Below are positions 16,944-26,187 of a stretch of 64,000 nucleotides of DNA, in pieces. The first letter of the stretch is position 1; every line of letters begins with the position of its first letter. Made by a program: the position numbers and the translations under genes. Below the pieces are notes generated by a model. It saw only the letters and a program-made list of their open reading frames with translations, searched no databases and was not told the origin of the DNA. The stretch is from Saccharopolyspora sp. SCSIO 74807 (GTDB taxonomy: Bacteria > Actinomycetota > Actinomycetes > Mycobacteriales > Pseudonocardiaceae): the NCBI RefSeq assembly GCF_037023755.1, contig NZ_CP146100.1, positions 2,172,501-2,236,500 of the forward strand. Reading direction: 5' to 3'.

Positions 16944-17380
16944 AGGTACGTGCGTCCGAGGTCGCCAAGGGCGACGAACTGCCGCCGCTGAGCGTGCCGC
17001 TGACCCGCGCGGACCTGGTGCGCTACGCGGGCGCCTCCGGCGACTTCAACCCGATCCACTGGAACGAGCGGTTTGCCGCCGAGGTGGGACTGCCCGACGT
17101 GATCGCGCACGGAATGCTCACGATGGCGCTCTCGGCGCGGCTGGTCACCGAGTGGACCGGGGACCCGGCCGCGATCGTCGACCACTCGGTGCGGTTCACC
17201 CGGCCCGTCGCCGTGCCCGACGACGGTGCCGCGCCGGACGAGGGCGGCGCCGTCGTCGAGCTGTCCGGGAAGGTCGCCGCGGTCAACGAGGACGGCACGG
17301 TGAAGGTGAACATCACCGCCCGCAGCGCCGAGCAGAGCGTGCTCGGCGGTGCCAGCGCCGTCGTCCGGTTGCCGGAGTAA
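16940..17380 (+). CDS. hadB: (3R)-hydroxyacyl-ACP dehydratase subunit HadB
   Basis: A 146-residue MaoC-type hot-dog dehydratase carrying the hydratase-2 motif GDFNPIHWNERFA followed by VIAHGMLTM, with catalytic Asp and His both present. It is the catalytic partner of HadA and dehydrates 3-hydroxyacyl-ACP during fatty-acid elongation. GTG start with GGAGGAGC upstream, overlapping hadA's stop. A shared bidirectional hairpin at 17466-17498 ends this unit. Confidence 0.92.
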   Translation: MKVRASEVAKGDELPPLSVPLTRADLVRYAGASGDFNPIHWNERFAAEVGLPDVIAHGMLTMALSARLVTEWTGDPAAIVDHSVRFTRPVAVPDDGAAPDEGGAVVELSGKVAAVNEDGTVKVNITARSAEQSVLGGASAVVRLPE

Positions 17381-17465
17381 CCGGTGCCGCGAGTTCAGGC
17401 GCCGCGCCGGATCAACCGGACGGTCGGTGCCGCGGCCCGCCCGGCGAACTCCGGCACGAACTGAA

Positions 17466-17498
17466 ACGGACCGCGCACCCGGAGGATGCGCGGTCCGT
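17466..17498. terminator. Bidirectional terminator between hadB and aspC
   Basis: Perfect 12-bp arms ACGGACCGCGCA and TGCGCGGTCCGT with a 9-nt loop, midway between two convergent genes. Confidence 0.8.
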
Positions 17499-17520
17499 TC
17501 GTCTTCGGTCGCCCGGGCGG

Positions 17521-18747
17521 TTACTCGGCTTCGCCGAGCAGCTCCGCGACCCGGCCGACGCCCTCGGCCAGGTCGTCGTCGCCGAGCGCGTAGGACAACC
17601 GGAAGTAGCCGGGAGTGCCGAACGCCTCGCCGGGCACGACCGCGACCTCGGCCTGCTCCAGCACGATCTCCGCGAGCTCCACGCTGGTCTGCGGGCGCTG
17701 CCCGCGGATCTCCTTGCCCAGCAGCCCCTTCACCGACGGGTAGACGTAGAACGCGCCCTCCGGTTCCGGGCAGGACACGCCGGGGATCGCCGAGAGCAGG
17801 TCCACGATCTTGCGGCGGCGGCGGTCGAAGGCCGACCGCATCTCGGCCACCGCGTCCAGCGGCCCGCTGACGGCCTCCAGCGCCGCGCGCTGCGAAACGT
17901 TCGCGACGTTCGACGACAGGTGCGACTGCAGGTTCGTCGACGCCTTGATGACGTCGTTCGGGCCGATCATCCAGCCGACCCGCCAGCCGGTCATCGCGTA
18001 GGTCTTGGCGACCCCGTTGAGCACCACGCAGGTGTCGGCCAGTTCCGGCACCGCCACCGGCATCGAGACGTGCTCGGCGTCGCCGTAGACCAGGTGCTCG
18101 TAGATCTCGTCGGTGATCACCCAGATGCCGTGCTCGACGGCCCACCGGCCGATCGCGGCGATCTGCTCCGGCGGGTACACCGCGCCGGTCGGATTGGAGG
18201 GCGAGTTGAACAGCAGGACCTTGGTGCGCGGGGTCCGCGCCGCCTCCAGCTGCTCGACGGACGCCAGGTAGCCGGTGGAGTCGTCGGTGGGCACCACGAC
18301 CGGCTTGCCATCGGCGAGGGTGATCGCCTCCGGGTAGGTGGTCCAGTACGGCGCCGGCAGCAGGACCTCGTCGCCAGGGTCGAGCAGCGCGGCGAACGCC
18401 TGGTAGACGGCCTGCTTGCCGCCGTTGGTGATCAGGACCTGGCTCGGCTCGACCTGGTAGCCGGAGTCCCGCAGCGTCTTGGCCGCGACCGCCTCGCGCA
18501 GCTCCGGCAGGCCCGAAGCCGGGCTGTAGCGGTGGTTGCGCGGGTCGGAGCACGCGGCGATCGCGGCGTCGACGACGGGCTGCGGGGTCGGGAAGTCGGG
18601 CTCGCCGGCACCGAAACCGATCACCGGCCTGCCCGCGGCCTTGAGCGCCTTCGCCTTGGCGTCGACCGCCAGCGTCGCGGACTCGCTGATCCCTCCGATG
18701 CGCGCGGACACGCGCGCCTTCGTGTGCTGTGTTTCTGGTGCGGCCAT
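17521..18747 (-). CDS. aspC: Pyridoxal-phosphate aspartate aminotransferase
   Basis: A 408-residue class I aminotransferase. Signatures are [12 protein letters not shown] near the N-terminus, [20 protein letters not shown] (PLP-binding Asp/Tyr region), the Schiff-base lysine in [12 protein letters not shown], and RLSYAL near the C-terminus (carboxylate-binding Arg). It transfers amino groups between aspartate and 2-oxoglutarate. ATG 18747 is chosen because the longer frame would cross tRNA-Trp and secE. It sits divergent to tRNA-Trp/secE, where mycobacteria carry hadC instead. Confidence 0.9.
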   Translation of the reverse strand: MAAPETQHTKARVSARIGGISESATLAVDAKAKALKAAGRPVIGFGAGEPDFPTPQPVVDAAIAACSDPRNHRYSPASGLPELREAVAAKTLRDSGYQVEPSQVLITNGGKQAVYQAFAALLDPGDEVLLPAPYWTTYPEAITLADGKPVVVPTDDSTGYLASVEQLEAARTPRTKVLLFNSPSNPTGAVYPPEQIAAIGRWAVEHGIWVITDEIYEHLVYGDAEHVSMPVAVPELADTCVVLNGVAKTYAMTGWRVGWMIGPNDVIKASTNLQSHLSSNVANVSQRAALEAVSGPLDAVAEMRSAFDRRRRKIVDLLSAIPGVSCPEPEGAFYVYPSVKGLLGKEIRGQRPQTSVELAEIVLEQAEVAVVPGEAFGTPGYFRLSYALGDDDLAEGVGRVAELLGEAE

Positions 18748-18846
18748 GCGGGCATCTTTGCAGAGGACCGCGGCTGCGGGCACGCTCCCCACCTGCGGGC
18801 GGCGGGCGAACGGGGACGCGCGTGCGAAGTGATCAGCACCGTGCCG

Positions 18847-18930
18847 TAGACTTCCCGTCCCGGGATACCGGTGCACTCGCACCTGGGCGGCCGAACTGGG
18901 CGTCGGTCGTGCTGGAGCGGGCTGTATCGT
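18847..18930 (+). promoter_or_regulatory. Candidate -10 elements upstream of tRNA-Trp-secE
   Basis: TAGACT at 18847-18852 and TATCGT at 18925-18930 are both reasonable actinobacterial -10 hexamers. No good -35 accompanies either. The second would start transcription about 20 nt before tRNA-Trp. Confidence 0.35.
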
Positions 18931-18957
18931 GTGTGCCGTCGCGACCGCCGGTCGCGA

Positions 18958-19030
<73 letters not shown>

Positions 19031-19063
19031 CGTCGATGCACACGGTGAGCGGAGGATGCAGGC

Positions 19064-19468
19064 GTGAGCGACGACCGCGAACAGGGGGCTGGCCCGGACG
19101 AGCAGCGTGATGACGCCGCCCAGCCTTCCGGCGCCGCCGCACGACGCGAGCGCCGCTCCTCCCGTGCCGCCGCCCGCAAGGGCGGGCAGGAAAGCGCGAG
19201 CGGGTCGAACGGCTCGACGCGCACAACCGAGTCGAAGGGCCGGCCGACCCCTTCGCGGGACGGTCGGCAGGGTCGGGTCTCGCCGTTCCGCAAGGTTTGG
19301 CGCTTCCTGCGCGAGGTCGTCGCCGAGCTGCGCAAGGTCATCTGGCCGACACGCCGGGCGCTGGTGACCTACACGCTGGTGGTGCTGGTGTTCGTCAGCA
19401 TCATGGTGGCGTTCGTGGCGGGTCTGGACGTGCTGTTCGCCAAGGGCGTGCTCTGGCTGTTCGGCTGA
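19064..19468 (+). CDS. secE: Preprotein translocase subunit SecE
   Basis: A 134-residue protein with a long basic and serine-rich cytoplasmic tail (1-70), the conserved amphipathic stretch [17 protein letters not shown], and one transmembrane helix (about 98-122). It clamps SecY in the SecYEG channel. GTG 19064 has GGAGG 8 nt upstream. Followed by nusG, as is usual. Confidence 0.95.
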   Translation: MSDDREQGAGPDEQRDDAAQPSGAAARRERRSSRAAARKGGQESASGSNGSTRTTESKGRPTPSRDGRQGRVSPFRKVWRFLREVVAELRKVIWPTRRALVTYTLVVLVFVSIMVAFVAGLDVLFAKGVLWLFG

Positions 19469-19548
19469 GCGCCACCGGCCCGGCGGACCACGCGGGCCGA
19501 GCCGCCATCGACCCGGCGCACAACGCACGAGAGGAAGCGAGACCGACT

Positions 19549-20451
19549 GTGACCTCAGGAGAGGGGACTCCCCACGAGGGCCAGGAGCTGACCGGCCGCA
19601 ACGAGGAGCCGGAGGCCGCCGAGGCGGTCCCGGGCTCCGCGGCCGTCGACTCCGCGCGCGCCGCCGACTCCGGCGAGGACACCGGTTCGCCCGAAGCCGC
19701 CGGCGCCGACGCGCAGCAGGACAGCACCGGCGCGGATGCCCCCGGTTCCGCCGACGCGGCCGAGCAGGCCGACGAGGCGGAATCGACCGGCACGGAGACC
19801 GACGCCGAGGCGGAGACCGAAGGCGAGGCCGAGCCGGACCCGGTCGAGGAGCTGCGCGCCGCACTGCGCCGCGCTCCCGGCGAGTGGTACGTGATCCACT
19901 CGTACGCGGGCTACGAGAACAAGGTCAAGACGAACCTGGAGACCCGCGCGCAGACGCTGGACGTGGAGGACTACATCTTCCAGGTCGAGGTGCCCACCGA
20001 AGAGGTCACCGAGATCAAGAACGGCCAGCGCAAGATGGTGCAGCGCAAGGTGCTGCCCGGGTACATCCTGGTGCGCATGGAGCTCAACGACTCCTCGTGG
20101 AGCGCCGTGCGCAACACCCCGGGCGTGACCGGCTTCATCGGCGCGACCTCGCAGCCTTCGCCGCTGAGCATCAACGACGTGCTGAAGTTCCTGGCGCCGC
20201 AGGCCGAGAAGGAGGCCAAGCCGGAGCCGGGCAAGAAGGCCGCCGAGCCGGCCGCGGCTTCCGCGAAGCCGTCGGTCGAGGTGGACTTCGAGGTGGGCGA
20301 GTCGATCACCGTGATGGACGGCCCGTTCGCGACGCTGCCCGCGACGATCAGCGAGGTCAACGCGGACAACCAGAAGCTCAAGGTGCTGGTTTCGATCTTC
20401 GGCCGGGAGACGCCGGTCGAGCTGTCGTTCAACCAGGTCTCCAAGATCTGA
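19549..20451 (+). CDS. nusG: Transcription termination/antitermination factor NusG
   Basis: A 300-residue NusG. Residues 1-100 are an acidic, Ala/Glu/Asp-rich extension usual in actinobacteria. The NGN domain begins at about 104 ([16 protein letters not shown]) and contains [12 protein letters not shown] domain closes the protein ([13 protein letters not shown] to ETPVELSF). It binds RNA polymerase and couples it to Rho or to the ribosome. GTG 19549, with GAGGAAG about 12 nt upstream. Confidence 0.95.
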   Translation: MTSGEGTPHEGQELTGRNEEPEAAEAVPGSAAVDSARAADSGEDTGSPEAAGADAQQDSTGADAPGSADAAEQADEAESTGTETDAEAETEGEAEPDPVEELRAALRRAPGEWYVIHSYAGYENKVKTNLETRAQTLDVEDYIFQVEVPTEEVTEIKNGQRKMVQRKVLPGYILVRMELNDSSWSAVRNTPGVTGFIGATSQPSPLSINDVLKFLAPQAEKEAKPEPGKKAAEPAAASAKPSVEVDFEVGESITVMDGPFATLPATISEVNADNQKLKVLVSIFGRETPVELSFNQVSKI

Positions 20452-20614
20452 CCGGCTCCCCGCGCCGCCACCGGCCGACACGGGGATTCCGGCCGGCCGC
20501 GGGAGGACCAGGCAGGACCTCCCGCGGCGACGGGCGAAGCCATCGTGGCCCGCGCCCGTGCCCGGTCCGGGAGAACGGGCCGGGCGAGCACTCCGAGGAC
20601 ACAGGAAGCTGAAG

Positions 20615-21049
20615 ATGCCGCCCAAGAAGAAGAAGCTCGCAGCGATCATCAAGCTGCAGATCTCGGCCGGCCAGGCCAACCCGGCACCGCCGGTCGGTCC
20701 CGCGCTCGGCCAGCACGGCGTGAACATCATGGAGTTCTGCAAGGCCTACAACGCCGCCACCGAGAACCAGCGCGGCGACGTGGTGCCCGTCGAGATCTCG
20801 GTGTTCGAGGACCGTTCGTTCACCTTCAACCTGAAGACCCCGCCGGCGGCGAAGCTGCTGCTCAAGGCCGCGGGCGTGCAGAAGGGCAGCGGTGAGCCGC
20901 ACAAGTCCAAGGTCGGCAAGGTGACCGTGGACCAGATCCGCGAGATCGCGCAGACCAAGTGGGTCGACCTCAACGCCAAGAGCATGGACCAGGCGGAGAA
21001 GATCATCACCGGTACCGCCAAGTCGATGGGCCTGACCGTCGAGGGCTGA
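20615..21049 (+). CDS. rplK: 50S ribosomal protein L11
   Basis: A 144-residue L11 that binds 23S rRNA at the GTPase-associated centre. It has the proline-rich hinge ([20 protein letters not shown]) and the C-terminal RNA-binding domain. ATG 20615 follows AGGAAGC. 163 nt separate it from nusG. Same transcription unit as rplA. Confidence 0.97.
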   Translation: MPPKKKKLAAIIKLQISAGQANPAPPVGPALGQHGVNIMEFCKAYNAATENQRGDVVPVEISVFEDRSFTFNLKTPPAAKLLLKAAGVQKGSGEPHKSKVGKVTVDQIREIAQTKWVDLNAKSMDQAEKIITGTAKSMGLTVEG

Positions 21050-21117
21050 CCAGGCCCGTGTGGGAGGGCTCGCGCAGCCCTGCTCGACCACGACTGATCC
21101 CGTTAAGGACAGAGGAA

Positions 21118-21831
21118 ATGACTAAGCGCAGCAAGGCATACCTGCAGGCCGCCGAGCTGGTCGACCGCGCGCGGTTGTACGCGCCGCTGGAGGCCGTCGA
21201 GCTGGCCAAGAAGACCTCCAAGGTCAAGATGGACCCCACCGTCGAGGTGGCGTTGCGGCTGGGCGTCGACCCGCGCAAGGCCGACCAGATGGTCCGCGGC
21301 ACCGTGAACCTGCCGCACGGCACCGGCAAGACCGCCCGGGTCATCGTGTTCGCGACCGGCGACAAGGCCGCTGAGGCCGAGACCGCCGGGGCGGACGCGG
21401 TCGGCTCGGAGGAGCTGATCGAGCGCATTCAGGGCGGCTGGCTCGATTTCGACGCGGCGATCGCCACCCCGGACCAGATGGCCAAGGTCGGCAAGATCGC
21501 GCGGGTGCTCGGCCCGCGCGGCCTGATGCCGAACCCGAAGACCGGCACCGTCACCCCGAACGTCTCCAAGGCCGTCGCGGACATCAAGGGCGGCAAGATC
21601 AGCTTCCGGGTGGACAAGCAGGCCAACCTGCACTTCGTGATCGGCAAGGCGTCGTTCGACAACAACGCGCTGGTGGAGAACTACGCGGCCGCGCTGGACG
21701 AGGTCCTGCGGTCCAAGCCGTCCACCTCGAAGGGCCGGTACCTGAAGAAGGTCACCTTCACCACGACGATGGGCCCGGGCATCCCGGTCGACCCGGCGCT
21801 GACGCGGAACCTCACCGAGGCTTCCGCCTGA
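21118..21831 (+). CDS. rplA: 50S ribosomal protein L1
   Basis: A 237-residue L1 of the ribosomal L1 stalk. Signature [14 protein letters not shown] is present. ATG 21118 follows AGAGGAA. In many bacteria L1 represses the rplKA mRNA. A strong terminator follows at 21848. Confidence 0.97.
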   Translation: MTKRSKAYLQAAELVDRARLYAPLEAVELAKKTSKVKMDPTVEVALRLGVDPRKADQMVRGTVNLPHGTGKTARVIVFATGDKAAEAETAGADAVGSEELIERIQGGWLDFDAAIATPDQMAKVGKIARVLGPRGLMPNPKTGTVTPNVSKAVADIKGGKISFRVDKQANLHFVIGKASFDNNALVENYAAALDEVLRSKPSTSKGRYLKKVTFTTTMGPGIPVDPALTRNLTEASA

Positions 21832-21847
21832 TCGAGCACCGCAGCTG

Positions 21848-21884
21848 AAGGTGGGCCGTCCCGCGATGGGCGGCCCACCTTTTT
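21848..21884 (+). terminator. Rho-independent terminator after rplA
   Basis: AAGGTGGGCCG and CGGCCCACCTT form an 11-bp stem followed by TTTTT. It also lies just beyond the stop of the convergent membrane-protein gene. Confidence 0.88.
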
Positions 21885-21888
21885 GCGT

Positions 21889-22758
21889 TCAGCCGCAGTT
21901 CGCGGGCGCGTACTGGTCGATCAGCCAGCCGCCGTCGGGCTGCCTGCTGATGCGCATGGTGCCCAGCGCCGGGCCGCCGCCGACCTGCACCGCGCAGGAG
22001 TCGACCTTGGTCTGGGTGCCGGTGGATTGCAGCGCGTTGAGGAACATCGGGTCGCGGTAGCTCGCCGGTCCGGTGACCGCTGCCCGGGCCTGGCGCGCGG
22101 CGGACGGGCAGTCGCCGGTGCCGTAACTCGCGGCGAAGGCCGCCTTGCCGGTATCGGTGAACAACGCGCACGCCTGTTCCGGCGAGTTCCCGCCGATGTA
22201 GTTGTACAGCGCGTAGATCGCCAGGTCCGGCTCTCCCGGTGCGATCGGCGCGGCAGCCTGCGAACCACCGCCCGTGCCGGGCGCGGAGGAGCCGCCGCTT
22301 CCGCCGGTGAACGAGACCAGCAGCGAGTGCAGCAGGTAGTACAGCACCAGCAGGATCACGACGAGGTAGATCAACCTGCGCACGATCTTGTACCGGAGCA
22401 GCCCCAGCGCCTTCTTCCAGCCGGGTGCGCGCTGCTCGGGCCGCCGCGGCGAGCCGGTGGCGGAGCCGTCCTGCTCCGGCGGGGGCGTGCCCGGCGGTGT
22501 TTCGCCCTGCTGGGTCGTGCCCTGCTGGCGCTGCCATTCCTGGAACCGCTGGAACTCGAGGAATTGCTGGTACTGCCGGAACTGCTCGTCGTCGGCGGGG
22601 CCGGGCGCGGCGCGCTGCCGGTCGGCCTCCGGCGGGGTTTCGACCAGTTCTGCTTCCACGATCTCGGCGGAGTCGGCGGCCTCGGCAGCAGGTTTCGCGT
22701 CCGGGCGCTGGGATCGGTCGTCGCGGTGCGACTCGTTCGGGTCGGCCACGCCTGACAT
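21889..22758 (-). CDS. Single-pass membrane protein of unknown function
   Basis: A 289-residue protein. A cytoplasmic Gln/Pro/Glu-rich region (1-125, with QQ/EFQRFQEWQRQQ) is followed by one transmembrane helix (about 140-163, IYLVVILLVLYYLLHSLL), a Gly/Ser linker and an outer domain of about 110 residues with three conserved-looking cysteines (EQACALF, GDCPSAA, VDSCAVQ). The outer part resembles DUF4878/lumazine-like lipid or stress domains, but this was not tested. ATG 22758 is the likely start; GTG 22749 is possible. Lies between rplA and rplJ, where actinomycetes often carry unrelated inserts. Confidence 0.7.
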   Translation of the reverse strand: MSGVADPNESHRDDRSQRPDAKPAAEAADSAEIVEAELVETPPEADRQRAAPGPADDEQFRQYQQFLEFQRFQEWQRQQGTTQQGETPPGTPPPEQDGSATGSPRRPEQRAPGWKKALGLLRYKIVRRLIYLVVILLVLYYLLHSLLVSFTGGSGGSSAPGTGGGSQAAAPIAPGEPDLAIYALYNYIGGNSPEQACALFTDTGKAAFAASYGTGDCPSAARQARAAVTGPASYRDPMFLNALQSTGTQTKVDSCAVQVGGGPALGTMRISRQPDGGWLIDQYAPANCG

Positions 22759-22800
22759 CCTGCCGTGCCGGGCAAGGTCGCCGGATCTCGGCTGCGGGAT

Positions 22801-22875
22801 GTCGCCGCGGCTGGGCCGCCCGAATGTCACCGCGGCTGGGGCGCCCGAATATCACCGCGGCCTGCCGCGCAATCC
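22801..22875. repeat. Three 25-nt tandem repeats upstream of rplJ
   Basis: Units at 22801-22825 and 22826-22850 differ at two positions (core CCGCGGCTGGG.CGCCCGAAT). A third at 22851-22875 is more diverged. They lie between the membrane-protein start and the rplJ promoter. Confidence 0.75.
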
Positions 22876-22910
22876 GGGGGTGGCCGCGGAGAGCCTGGTG
22901 AACCGCCGTG

Positions 22911-22916
22911 TATAGT
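22911..22916 (+). promoter_or_regulatory. Candidate -10 of the rplJ-rplL promoter
   Basis: TATAGT lies about 250 nt before rplJ, at the left end of its leader. No convincing -35 is visible. The predicted leader contains an attenuator-like hairpin. Confidence 0.4.
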
Positions 22917-23058
22917 CGCCGCAGTTCCACCTAAGACCGCTGGTCTTTCCCCGCGCCGCACGCCGGTCCGGGGAACGAAGGTCCCGTGCGATGCGGGCGG
23001 CCCGCGCAGGAGGACGAGGCGGCACCTCATTCAGGACGCTTTCGCGCCGGTGCCACGT

Positions 23059-23090
23059 ACGCCCCGTGCCTGCTGCGCCGGGGCGTTTTT
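23059..23090 (+). promoter_or_regulatory. Attenuator-like hairpin in the rplJ leader
   Basis: ACGCCCCG and CGGGGCGT form an 8-bp stem with a 12-nt loop, followed by five T, 75 nt before the rplJ start. A terminator in this position suits autoregulation by the L10-L12 complex, known for rplJL leaders. Confidence 0.65.
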
Positions 23091-23164
23091 CGTCTCCTCG
23101 GGATCACTTGCCGGCTACGAACCCGCACCGCGGGTTGGCGAGTCGTTAGAAGAGAGGAGGCGAC

Positions 23165-23692
23165 ATGGCAAAGCCCGAGAAGGTCAACGCGGTCGACGAG
23201 ATCGCCGAGCGGTTCAACACCGCCACGGCCGCCGTAGTGACCGAGTACCGCGGGTTGTCCATGGCGCAGCTCGGGCAGCTGCGCGACGCCCTCGGCGAGG
23301 GCACGACCTACCGGGTCGCGAAGAACACGCTGGTCAAGCGCGCCGCGGAGCAGTCCGGGGTGGAGGGGCTCGACGAGCTGTTCCTGGGGCCGACCGCGAT
23401 CGCCTTCATCGAGGGCGAACCGGTGGACGCGGCCAAGGCGCTGCGTGAGTTCCAGAAGACCAACAGCAACCTGGTCATCAAGGGCGGCTACATGGACGGC
23501 CGCCCGATCTCGGTCTCCGAGGTCGAGCGCATCGCGGAGCTGGACTCCCGCGAGGCCACCCTCAGCAAGCTGGCCGGTGCGCTGAAGGGCAAGTTGAACG
23601 AGGCCGCGAGCCTGTTCGCCGCCCCTGCTTCGCAGGTCGCACGGATGGCCGCTGCGCTGGAGGAGAAGAAGGGCGACGAGGCGGCCTCCTGA
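23165..23692 (+). CDS. rplJ: 50S ribosomal protein L10
   Basis: A 175-residue L10, base of the L12 stalk. Typical elements are [27 protein letters not shown] and a C-terminal helix that carries L12 dimers. ATG 23165 has GAGAGGAGG upstream. Followed by rplL after 122 nt. Confidence 0.97.
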   Translation: MAKPEKVNAVDEIAERFNTATAAVVTEYRGLSMAQLGQLRDALGEGTTYRVAKNTLVKRAAEQSGVEGLDELFLGPTAIAFIEGEPVDAAKALREFQKTNSNLVIKGGYMDGRPISVSEVERIAELDSREATLSKLAGALKGKLNEAASLFAAPASQVARMAAALEEKKGDEAAS

Positions 23693-23814
23693 TCCGCCCC
23701 CGGCCCCGACCCGCCCGGCCCTGACTGCGCCGCGCAACCGGGGACCACGCCCGTGCACCGCACCGCTCGCCCGCACGTGCCTGCGGCGGGCGCAGATCTG
23801 AAAGGAATGCCGAC

Positions 23815-24201
23815 ATGGCCAAGCTGAGCAACGACGAGCTGCTGGACGTCTTCAAGGAGATGACCCTCCTGGAGCTGTCCGAGTTCGTGAAGCAGTTCGA
23901 GGAGACCTTCGACGTCACCGCTGCCGCCCCGGTCGCGGCCGCCGCCCCGGCCGCCGCCGGTGCCGAGGCCGCCGAGGAGGAGGAGCAGGACGAGTTCGAC
24001 GTCGTCATCGACGACGCCGGCGACAAGAAGATCCAGGTCATTAAGGTCGTCCGCGAGGTCGTCTCCGGCCTTGGCCTGAAGGAGGCCAAGGAAATGGTGG
24101 AGGGCGCCCCGAAGGTCGTCCTGGAGAAGGTCGACAAGGAGAAGGCCGACGACGCCAAGGCCAAGCTGGAGGAGTCCGGCGCCAAGATCTCCCTGAAGTG
24201 A
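23815..24201 (+). CDS. rplL: 50S ribosomal protein L7/L12
   Basis: A 128-residue acidic stalk protein with an N-terminal dimer domain, an Ala/Pro-rich hinge ([17 protein letters not shown]) and a C-terminal factor-binding domain ([20 protein letters not shown]). ATG 23815 follows AAAGGAA. Ends at a strong hairpin. Confidence 0.97.
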   Translation: MAKLSNDELLDVFKEMTLLELSEFVKQFEETFDVTAAAPVAAAAPAAAGAEAAEEEEQDEFDVVIDDAGDKKIQVIKVVREVVSGLGLKEAKEMVEGAPKVVLEKVDKEKADDAKAKLEESGAKISLK

Positions 24202-24208
24202 TCTTCAC

Positions 24209-24254
24209 CGTTCGGTCCCGGGGCCGCAAGGGTCCCGGGACCGAACGGCTTTTC
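24209..24254 (+). terminator. Rho-independent terminator after rplL
   Basis: A perfect 14-bp stem (CGTTCGGTCCCGGG pairs with 24234-24247) with an 11-nt loop, followed by GCTTTT. Confidence 0.9.
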
Positions 24255-24455
24255 CGTTTTCCGGAATAGTTCGCCCCGGCGCGCGTTCCGCGCCCGTCGA
24301 ATGGCTTTTGTCGCGCGTTCCGCGCGCATTCATCCGCGGTGGCCGACGACCGCAGGTTCGATCCGATAACGATTCGCGGGTGGCCGGACTGTTCCGCGGT
24401 TCAGCGTCGCGGGATGCGGCTGCCGCTCAAACGGCTGCCGTGCAAGGTTTTGCAA

Positions 24456-24486
24456 GCGGGTACTCGCGCAGAGTGCCCGCTTTTTT
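24456..24486 (+). terminator. Second, orphan terminator between rplL and the mce operon
   Basis: GCGGGTACTC and GAGTGCCCGC pair (one G-T) around loop GCGCA, then TTTTTT. It lies 230 nt beyond the rplL terminator with no gene between. The surrounding 24255-24622 stretch holds no credible coding frame. Confidence 0.85.
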
Positions 24487-24622
24487 GCGCTCCGCGCACG
24501 AACGCTTGATCATTTCGGCCGCCGGATCGATGGTTTCGGACACTTCGGAACAGTTCCGGTGCGCCTCTGGGAATCAACTGAACTCGTGAGTAACCTGTCC
24601 GGGTCTCGCTCGTTAGCCAGGT

Positions 24623-24661
24623 GTGACGCTACTGACGTTCGTTAGTCGAGTCACGTATGCG
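24623..24661 (+). promoter_or_regulatory. Candidate mce promoter with dyad operator
   Basis: A 32-nt dyad (24623-24654, 12 of 16 positions symmetric) is centred on ACTGACGTTCGTTAGT. It overlaps a possible -35 CTGACG (24632-24637), 18 nt from TATGCG (24656-24661). Shape and size fit a TetR-family operator. Starts about 85 nt before mceG. Confidence 0.5.
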
Positions 24662-24747
24662 AGGCTCCCGGCCGGGTTGCACTACTGCACCTGGCGGAAG
24701 CGCTGCCGACGAGCAACGCGGCCAACGACGGAACGCGGAGGTGCCGG

Positions 24748-26187
24748 ATGGGTGTCGAGGTGAAGGTCGAGGGCTTGTCCAAGTCCTTCGGCGCGCAGAC
24801 CATCTGGCGGGACGTAACGCTGACCCTGCCGACCGGGGAGATCAGCGTGCTGCTCGGACCTTCCGGCACCGGCAAATCCGTGTTCCTGAAATCGCTGGTC
24901 GGCTTGCTAAAACCGGAGCAGGGCAGCGTGCTGATCGACGGCGTGGACGTCTGCGACTGTTCGGAGAGCAAGCTTTACGAGGTGCGCAAGCTGTTCGGCG
25001 TGCTGTTCCAGGACGGTGCGCTGTTCGGTTCGATGAACCTTTACGACAACATCGCGTTCCCGTTGCGCGAGCACACCCGCAAGGGCGAGTCGCAGGTCCG
25101 CGAAGTGGTCCTCGAGAAGATGGAGATGGTCGGTCTCATCGGTGCCGAGGACAAGTTGCCCGGCGAGATCTCCGGCGGTATGCGCAAGCGCGCGGGCCTG
25201 GCGCGCGCGCTGGTGCTGGATCCGGAGATCCTGCTGTTCGACGAGCCGGACTCCGGTCTGGACCCGGTGCGCACCGCATATCTGAATCAGTTGATCGTCG
25301 ACTTGAACGCGCAGATCGACGCGACCTGCCTGATCGTCACGCACGACATCAACACCGCGCGCACGGTGCCGGACAACATCGGAATGCTGTTCCGCCGCAA
25401 CCTCGCGATGTACGGGCCGCGGGAAATGCTGCTGACCTCCACCGAGCCGGTGGTGGAGCAGTTCCTCAACGGCCGCAAGCAGGGTCCGATCGGGATGAGC
25501 GAGGAGAAGGACGCCGGGCAGGCCGCCGCCGAGCTCGCGGAGTTGCAGGACGAGTCGCGGGTGCCGCACATCATTCCGCAGCTGGAGGCCACCGCGGGAC
25601 TGCCGGAGCGGGCCGCGGTGCGGCGCAGGCAGAACCGGGTGATGGCGAATCTCGGTTCGCTGCCCCCGGAAGCTCAGCGCGAGATCGTCAACAGCCTCAG
25701 CGCGAAAGACCGCGAGTACTACGGCATTCGCGAGGGTGCTGCGCCGGTTCCGGCCGCGTCGATGAGCGGGTCGTTGCCGACCGCCGATGTGGCTCGGGTT
25801 CCGTCGCAGCAGCAAGCGCCGCAGCACCAGCAGCAAGCCGCGCAGCACCAGCAGCAAGCCGCGCCGCAGCACCAGCAGGCGCCGGCACACCAGCCCGGCC
25901 CGGCCAACCAGGCCCGTCCTGCCAATCAGCCCCGCCCGGCCAACCAGCCGGGGCCGGCGAACCAGGCCGGTCCGGCGAATCAACCCGGTCCGGCGAATCA
26001 GTCCGGCCCCGGCCAGTTCCCGCCGAACCCGGCGCAGGACGGAGGGGGCCGACCCGGCCCGACCCCGCGGCCCCGGCCGCGTCCGCACCCCGGCGAGCCC
26101 CCGTTCTCGTCCGGGCACCAGCCAGATGAGGAACCGGTGCGCGCACGGCGCCGCTGGTTCGGTCGCCGGAAAGGCGGTGAGCAGTGA
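24748..26187 (+). CDS. mceG: Mce ABC-transporter ATPase MceG/Mkl with long repetitive tail
   Basis: A 479-residue ATPase that powers Mce lipid import with the YrbE permeases. The ABC core (1-255) has Walker A GPSGTGKS at 37-44, signature ISGGMRKRAGLARAL, Walker B ILLFDEPDSGLDPV and the H-loop VTHD. Residues about 255-345 match the Mkl C-terminal extension. From about 350 an unusual tail holds Gln-rich repeats (QQAPQHQQQAAQHQQQ) and six PANQ units, then a basic end. Family members are about 330-360 residues, so the last ~120 are extra. ATG 24748 has GGAGG upstream. Confidence 0.92.
   Translation: MGVEVKVEGLSKSFGAQTIWRDVTLTLPTGEISVLLGPSGTGKSVFLKSLVGLLKPEQGSVLIDGVDVCDCSESKLYEVRKLFGVLFQDGALFGSMNLYDNIAFPLREHTRKGESQVREVVLEKMEMVGLIGAEDKLPGEISGGMRKRAGLARALVLDPEILLFDEPDSGLDPVRTAYLNQLIVDLNAQIDATCLIVTHDINTARTVPDNIGMLFRRNLAMYGPREMLLTSTEPVVEQFLNGRKQGPIGMSEEKDAGQAAAELAELQDESRVPHIIPQLEATAGLPERAAVRRRQNRVMANLGSLPPEAQREIVNSLSAKDREYYGIREGAAPVPAASMSGSLPTADVARVPSQQQAPQHQQQAAQHQQQAAPQHQQAPAHQPGPANQARPANQPRPANQPGPANQAGPANQPGPANQSGPGQFPPNPAQDGGGRPGPTPRPRPRPHPGEPPFSSGHQPDEEPVRARRRWFGRRKGGEQ

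Noticed and set aside
22801-22875. Short tandem repeats considered as a CRISPR array
   Set aside because: Units are directly adjacent with no spacers and no cas genes are nearby.
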